Below, piece after piece: positions 5,190-8,691 of a stretch of 8,691 bases of DNA; the first letter of the stretch is position 1; each line of letters opens with the position of its first letter. The stretch spans positions 1 through 8,691 of the forward strand of contig DJFP01000088.1 of the NCBI GenBank assembly GCA_002432565.1. The letters run 5' to 3'. Under the pieces are notes generated by a model that was given only the letters and a program-made list of their open reading frames with translations, ran no database searches and was not told where the DNA came from. Position numbers and translations under genes: made by a program. Origin of the DNA: Flavobacteriales bacterium UBA5869 (GTDB taxonomy: Bacteria > Bacteroidota > Bacteroidia > Flavobacteriales_D > Crocinitomicaceae).

Positions 5190-7092
5190 TCCTTTTCTAA
5201 AACTCAATAAGCTTACAATTTTTTCCAAGAGTGGTAAGATTGTATACAGTGAAAATTTTCATGATGGCGTGAACATTATTAGGGGAGATAATGGCTCAGG
5301 AAAATCAACGATAGCGAATTTTATTTTTTATGTTCTTGGAGGAGACTTTAAGAAATGGACAACTGCCGCACTTGAATGTGGTGATGTTATTGCAGAGGTT
5401 CTGTTTAATTCCGAACCAATTACATTGAAGAGAACAGTATCTCCAAATGGAAGCCAACCAATGTCGATTTTTTGGGGTACATATTCAGAAGCGATTAAAT
5501 CCACAAGCGAGGGTTGGCAGGTTTTTCCATACAGAAGAGACGAAAGAACAGGAAAAAGGAGTTTCTCAAATGCTCTTTTCCTTGCTCTTGGTTTTCCAGA
5601 ACTAAGAGGAGATGTAGACAGCAATATTACTATGCATCAAATATTGCGAATGTTGTATATTGACCAAAAAAGTTTAACTCTGGATTTGCTCATGACAGAC
5701 AACTTTGATAGTTCCATTACGAGAAAAACCATTGCTGACTTGCTTTTTGGCGTTTATGATGATTCTTTGTACTCTGACGAAATTAACTTGCGAGAATCGG
5801 AGAAGGATTTTGACGTAAAAAAGAAACAATTTGAAGGCATTGACCGAATTTTTAAGTCAAGTGGCACTGAAACAAGCCCAGATACTATCAACGCACTTAT
5901 CGAAGAGAATGGGATTCACATAGCAAACATAGAGGATTACCTAAGAAAACTTGAAAATGAACAGGAAGTTGAAATTCAAACTCCAGATAATCAACTTAAA
6001 ATCCTGAGTCTTAAAGAGGAGATTATTGCTACTCGAAGAGGTCTATCACTTCTGCAATCAAATATTAGTGATTTGGAGTTTGAATTATTTGATTCTTCGG
6101 ATTTTATAGAAAGTTTAGAAAAGAGAGCCGAGGCATTATCTGATTCTGTGCTTACTCGAGATACGTTTGGAGGCTTGAAAATGAATCATTGCCCAAATTG
6201 TCTTTCTCCTTTATCTGCTCCTTTGGATGAACATCATTGTGAACTATGTAAAGAAGAACTTCCAGAGGATAAAGGTTCTTCTCAAATAAAAAGAATGCAA
6301 CAAGAAATTGATAGTCAGTTACGAGAATCCAAGCGTTTATACAAAACAAAGGAGCATAATCTTCTCGAATTGAAGTCAAGCTTTCCGACATTAGAAAAGG
6401 AACTGAGGGCAAGACAATCTGAATTAGATGAACTTACAACAACTGTTAAGTCAACTAGAGTTTCTAAGATTGATGACTTGCTGATTAGAAAAGGAGAATT
6501 ACGTTCTAAAAACGACTATCTAATTAAGCAACTGAAAGCACTTGAACAGATAGAGGTATTAAGAAAAGAACTTGAAGGTCTTACAGGTAAAATTGCAGGT
6601 CTAAAAGTCCGAATTGCCACAAAGAAACAGGAACAAAAAAACAAATTGACTGGAAGTAACAGACTCATTCAAGATGTAGCATTACGGTTACTACATAGCG
6701 ATTTGGGCAATCAGAGGGAATTCCAAGTTGGTAAGCATATCGAACTTGATTTTGAAAAGAATACGTTCTCCCTTGATGGGCAGAATAACTTCTCAGAATC
6801 TTCCAATGTCTATTTGAAAAACAGTGTAAGGTTCGCATCGTTCTTTGCATCATTGACAAAGGAATTCTTTAGATTCCCGAGATTTATTTTGTGCGATAAC
6901 ATAGAAGATAAAGGGATGCAACCTGCACGAAGCCAAAGTTTTCAAAAGGAACTCGTAGCGATTTCAAATGCTTCCAAAGTTCGTCATCAAATCATATTTG
7001 CAACTTCAATGGTAGCACCAGAGTTGAACAATTCAGATTTATGTGTAGGAGACTTTTACACACCGTCAAATAAGACGTTGAAACTTCCATAA
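5176..7092 (+). CDS. ABC-three-component system ABC ATPase (Rad50/RecN-like, zinc cluster in coiled coil)
   Basis: This is a 638-residue ATPase. Walker A is GDNGSGKST (37-45), and a Q-loop-like YIDQKSL has Q164. Long coiled coils (about 202-330 and 367-490) are separated by a zinc cluster, CPNC (339-342) and CELC (355-358), reminiscent of the Rad50 hook but with four cysteines. A signature-like segment NFSESSNVYLKNS (538-550) and a Walker B FILCDNIEDKG (570-580; D574, E577, D578) follow, with a terminal strand IIFATS (606-611) where other ABC proteins carry the H-loop histidine. These are the hallmarks of the ATPase of ABC-3C systems, which probably senses or remodels nucleic acid and licenses the effector. 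Two in-frame ATGs (5176 and 5179) are possible starts. Both lie inside the end of the middle-component gene. A 10-bp hairpin lies 55 nt after the stop. Confidence 0.85.
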   Translation: MMQFNPFLKLNKLTIFSKSGKIVYSENFHDGVNIIRGDNGSGKSTIANFIFYVLGGDFKKWTTAALECGDVIAEVLFNSEPITLKRTVSPNGSQPMSIFWGTYSEAIKSTSEGWQVFPYRRDERTGKRSFSNALFLALGFPELRGDVDSNITMHQILRMLYIDQKSLTLDLLMTDNFDSSITRKTIADLLFGVYDDSLYSDEINLRESEKDFDVKKKQFEGIDRIFKSSGTETSPDTINALIEENGIHIANIEDYLRKLENEQEVEIQTPDNQLKILSLKEEIIATRRGLSLLQSNISDLEFELFDSSDFIESLEKRAEALSDSVLTRDTFGGLKMNHCPNCLSPLSAPLDEHHCELCKEELPEDKGSSQIKRMQQEIDSQLRESKRLYKTKEHNLLELKSSFPTLEKELRARQSELDELTTTVKSTRVSKIDDLLIRKGELRSKNDYLIKQLKALEQIEVLRKELEGLTGKIAGLKVRIATKKQEQKNKLTGSNRLIQDVALRLLHSDLGNQREFQVGKHIELDFEKNTFSLDGQNNFSESSNVYLKNSVRFASFFASLTKEFFRFPRFILCDNIEDKGMQPARSQSFQKELVAISNASKVRHQIIFATSMVAPELNNSDLCVGDFYTPSNKTLKLP

Positions 7093-7146
7093 AAACAGAT
7101 AGCTCATTATTGCATTAACACGATTCAATTATTGTTGATTGATGAA

Positions 7147-7180
7147 ATTCAGGTCAATGAACATTCTCTCTGACTTGAAT
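7147..7180 (+). terminator. Hairpin downstream of the ABC-3C operon
   Basis: ATTCAGGTCA (7147-7156) pairs with TGACTTGAAT (7171-7180) as a 10-bp stem with one G-U pair and a 14-nt loop, 55 nt after the ATPase stop. It is followed by ATTGCAC rather than a U-tract, so it is more likely a 3'-end stability or processing structure than a textbook Rho-independent terminator. Confidence 0.4.
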
Positions 7181-7184
7181 ATTG

Positions 7185-7225
7185 CACAAATGGCACAAAT
7201 TTCCATTTTTTTCGAGAAAGAATTG
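7185..7225. repeat. Right copy of the ~40-bp direct repeat flanking the ABC-3C operon
   Basis: This copy has CACAAATGGCACAAATTT, then CATT, a T-run, GAGAA and AATTG in the same order and orientation as 3787-3825, at 33 of 39 aligned positions with a 2-nt gap. Two tandem 9-nt units, GCACAAATG and GCACAAATT, are clear here. Together the copies bracket about 3.4 kb containing exactly the four-gene operon. Confidence 0.5.
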
Positions 7226-7350
7226 GGGAGAATTGCATTTCTCTTCAAACCGTTAAATTCGTTATCTTTATGACAAATAAAACATTGCAAAGATTGAATA
7301 AATTATAGTTGAAATAGAATAAAAAACATAGTAGCGTAAATCGTATTTGG

Positions 7351-7460
7351 GAATCAAAAATCGCCAATTTTTTATACAACCAAGAAGTACGGATGTCAGC
7401 TACGCCGAATGGCGTGGGCTGTTTCTGTTTGGTTGTAGGTGTTTGGCGATACCTTGATTC
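7351..7460. repeat. 110-nt nested inverted repeat (structured RNA or mobile palindromic element)
   Basis: Five stems nest concentrically: GAATCAA (7351-7357) with TTGATTC (7454-7460); ATCGCCAA (7360-7367) with TTGGCGAT (7443-7450); TACAACCAA (7375-7383) with TTGGTTGTA (7429-7437); CAGC (7397-7400) with GCTG (7418-7421); and ACGCC (7402-7406) with GGCGT (7411-7415) around a GAAT tetraloop. That is 33 Watson-Crick pairs. AAATCG (7338-7343) and CGGTTT (7464-7469) could extend the outer stem. This is far beyond chance for A/T-rich spacer DNA. It could be a noncoding RNA, a 5' leader element of the gene at 7534, or a REP/MITE-like palindrome. Confidence 0.6.
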
Positions 7461-7468
7461 TTGCGGTT

Positions 7469-7513
7469 TCAGTTCCACGCCTCTTTTTTGTTTAATGCCT
7501 TGGTAGGAACTGA
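7469..7513. repeat. 8-bp inverted repeat upstream of the exported-protein gene
   Basis: TCAGTTCC (7469-7476) pairs perfectly with GGAACTGA (7506-7513) across a 29-nt loop containing a T-run, 20 nt before the ATG at 7534. It directly adjoins the larger nested inverted repeat. It may be part of the same structured leader or mark the edge of an inserted palindromic element. Confidence 0.4.
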
Positions 7514-7533
7514 CGGGGTTTAACCAAAAACTA

Positions 7534-8100
7534 ATGAAGTATAATTTACTACTTGTTGCATGGGCAATCAGTTTGACAATTACCCAAGCCTATTCACAGG
7601 ACACACTTAATCGAGGTGAAACCGAGCAAAAAATCACAAATCTTGTAAGAACCTATTTGGATTCTGAATTGAAGTCAGAAGTGCCGAAACTGGCAAGCTA
7701 TTCAATTGATTCGATTGAGATAATTCCTTACTCCGAGAAACAAAAAATTAAGCATGATGTAATTCTGGAATTCAGAAGATTGCAGAAGTTAAAAACCAAA
7801 ATGGAGAAATTGCAAGAGCAATACACCGCTGAACCATCAAACCAATTGTCAGAGGAAATTAAGGAGATAAAAGCCATTGGGAGCAAAAGGTATGATGAAG
7901 CCAATCAATTACTGGAAACCGCCGAGTTTGCGGATAGTATTGATACAGTTTGTTATTCGGTGACTATTTTGACTAGTGTCAAATTGTTAAATGGAATTAA
8001 GAGGACAAACAACCTTTTCTTTCGGGTGTCCAATGATTTCTACATTATTCTCAAACCAGAAGAATTTATTCCTGAAATCTATTCAGTTTTTAATGACTGA
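7534..8100 (+). CDS. Exported protein of unknown function with central coiled coil
   Basis: This is a 188-residue protein. The N-terminus MKYNLLLVAWAISLTITQAY-SQ is a good Sec signal peptide with probable signal-peptidase-I cleavage after the AYS at 19-21. There is no lipobox cysteine, so it should be a soluble periplasmic or secreted protein. A charged helical segment (about 71-128: HDVILEFRRLQKLKTKMEKL, then EEIKEIKAIG) predicts a coiled coil. The rest alternates beta-like strands (VCYSVTILTSVKLLNG at 139-154, NNLFFRVSNDFYIILKP at 159-175). I recognise no family. The ATG follows an A-rich leader and a hairpin-rich region. The gene ends with TGA at 8098-8100, and the same frame continues open into the recombinase remnant, so its 3' end sits on what may be a recombination junction. 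Confidence 0.7.
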   Translation: MKYNLLLVAWAISLTITQAYSQDTLNRGETEQKITNLVRTYLDSELKSEVPKLASYSIDSIEIIPYSEKQKIKHDVILEFRRLQKLKTKMEKLQEQYTAEPSNQLSEEIKEIKAIGSKRYDEANQLLETAEFADSIDTVCYSVTILTSVKLLNGIKRTNNLFFRVSNDFYIILKPEEFIPEIYSVFND

Positions 8101-8630
8101 TTCAGTTACAGATGGCGAAGTTCACAAGAATCAGAGTACTTGAAGCACCTCACCGAAATAAAAGCCTCAGAGTCAATTTTAAGGTTGTTTGAAGCCGTTT
8201 TAATCAAAAAATATGAGTCAATGCACCAAACAAGAAAAAGCGAGATTGAGACATTGGAAAAGCGTTACAAGGAAATCGAAATTAAAAAAGATTCACTGGT
8301 TGAAAAATTGATTAGCGAAACTATCAGTGATGAGGTGTATAAGAAGCATGAGAAACTACTTACTGCGGATTTGGATTCAATCAGAATGAGAATTTCCGAA
8401 ATCCCCATGCAAGATGAACCGCTTCAAAAGTATCTCGCATTTAGCATGAAGTTTATTGGTCAACTAGATTCTGTCTATTCCAAAGCAGATATTAAGGTCA
8501 AAAAAATGATACTCGGTTCGATACTTTCTGGAAATCCTGTTTTTGATGGAGAAAAGTATCGGACTCTTGAATTTAAAGAGTCTATCACTCTACTTTCCAA
8601 GCAGAGCAAGGCTTTCAAAAAAACGGGAAC

Positions 8631-8662
8631 AAAAAAGGGAGGCTCTTTTTCAGAAACCTCCC
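8631..8662 (-). terminator. Rho-independent terminator of the minus-strand tRNA
   Basis: On the minus strand GGGAGG (8662-8657) and CCTCCC (8642-8637) form a 6-bp G/C stem around a 14-nt loop, followed at once by six T residues (8636-8631). It lies 6 nt after the predicted tRNA 3' end at 8669. It overlaps the recombinase remnant on the opposite strand. Confidence 0.7.
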
Positions 8663-8668
8663 ATTACG

Positions 8669-8691
8669 TACTCGAAGCGGGACTTGAACCC
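8669..8691 (-). tRNA. 3' end of a tRNA gene (partial, identity undetermined); likely integration site
   Basis: Minus strand from the right edge reads GGGTTCAAGTCCCGC then TTCGAGTA. This is the T-loop TTCAAGT inside a GGG/CCC stem, a 7-nt 3' acceptor strand TTCGAGT, and discriminator A at 8669. CCA is not encoded, as is usual in Bacteroidota. The anticodon and 5' half lie outside the window, so the amino acid cannot be assigned. A terminator hairpin follows immediately. The recombinase remnant reads into this sequence from the other strand, which marks the tRNA 3' end as the probable attachment site. No second copy of this segment is visible in the window. Confidence 0.75.

Larger units (their letters stand above)
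7093..7533. other. 441-nt gene-free stretch rich in inverted repeats
   Basis: No convincing protein gene is present. A 77-codon minus-strand open frame (7245-7478) runs straight through the long inverted repeat and looks like a by-product of the palindrome. In order the stretch holds the post-operon hairpin (7147-7180), the right direct repeat (7185-7225), an A/T-rich run with a partial -7 box TATCTTTA at 7263-7270, a 110-nt nested inverted repeat (7351-7460), and a second hairpin (7469-7513) just before the exported-protein gene. Confidence 0.6.
8101..8691 (+). pseudogene. C-terminal remnant of a large serine recombinase/integrase, running off the window
   Basis: The frame directly after the TGA at 8098-8100 stays open to the window end (197 codons). 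From about 8134 it reads like the C-terminal part of a large serine recombinase: EYLKHLTEIKASESILRLFE, a coiled coil (SEIETLEKRYKEIEIKKDSL), ISDEVYKKHEKLL, then QLDSVYSKADIKVKKMILGS and NPVFDGEKYRT, followed by TLLSKQSKAF. The resolvase catalytic domain, recombinase domain and zinc ribbon are absent, so it cannot recombine DNA. ATG 8221 or TTG 8140 could start a short product, but none is expected. The last codons read LEAGLEP, the antisense of the tRNA T-arm, as is usual for integrases ending inside a tRNA attachment site. Confidence 0.7.

Noticed and set aside
5328..5624. 98-codon open frame antisense to the ABC ATPase
   Set aside because: It lies entirely within the conserved Walker A to Q-loop part of a well-supported gene and shows no independent features.
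7375..7437. Integron attC-like site in the palindrome
   Set aside because: The outer arms contain AAC/GTT triplets, but the flanking bases do not fit RYYYAAC and GTTRRRY, and there is no integrase or cassette array in the window.
7245..7478. 77-codon minus-strand open frame across the spacer
   Set aside because: It runs through the whole nested inverted repeat, its C-terminal half is low-complexity F/L/N from A/T-rich DNA, and it has no family resemblance. The palindrome explains the sequence better.

Overview
The window looks like an accessory (genomic-island) segment from a member of the Bacteroidota. The DNA is AT-rich. Start codons follow A/T-rich leaders with no clear Shine-Dalgarno sequences. 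One good promoter has the Bacteroidota -7 box TAnnTTTG. Protein families such as the GRPKGSKN-type small protein, the CoiA-like protein and the LA2681-type HEPN protein fit this assignment. The right edge runs into the 3' end of a tRNA gene on the minus strand. The C-terminal remnant of a large serine recombinase abuts it, which is the classic edge of an element integrated into a tRNA gene.

Layout from left to right. 3-116: C-terminal tail of an unrecognised gene. 117-397: gene-free stretch holding a minus-strand promoter and hairpin/terminator that could make a short RNA of about 70 nt. 398-649 and 698-1096: two small plus-strand genes, one with an AT-hook-like basic start. 1100-3711: a two-gene minus-strand operon, with a TPR-type protein ending in a HEPN domain (RNQLEH motif) followed 5 nt later by a CoiA-like protein with two zinc clusters around a nuclease-like core. 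3712-3905: divergent control region with a dyad symmetry and a GCACAAA repeat. 3906-7092: a tightly packed four-gene plus-strand operon. 7093-7533: gene-free but rich in inverted repeats. 7534-8100: an exported protein of unknown function. 8101-8691: recombinase remnant, tRNA terminator and partial tRNA.

The centrepiece is the 3906-7092 operon, which I read as an ABC-three-component (ABC-3C) conflict system: a C-terminal-domain (CTD) protein ending YFLTGNCHIKWN, a middle component, and a Rad50/RecN-like ABC ATPase with a zinc cluster between coiled coils. It also has a leading gene for a 62-residue single-span membrane protein. The last 11 residues of that membrane protein (NGDIAGRDIHK) are nearly repeated near the N-terminus of the next protein (NGDLAGRDVNK). 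This suggests that a homotypic contact couples a membrane effector to the ABC-3C core. The operon is flanked by about 40-bp imperfect direct repeats (3787-3825 and 7185-7225).

The HEPN/CoiA-like pair and the ABC-3C operon are transcribed divergently from a shared 194-bp spacer, next to a recombinase/tRNA junction. This is the arrangement expected of a defence island. All functional statements rest on motif recognition by eye; no database search was possible.
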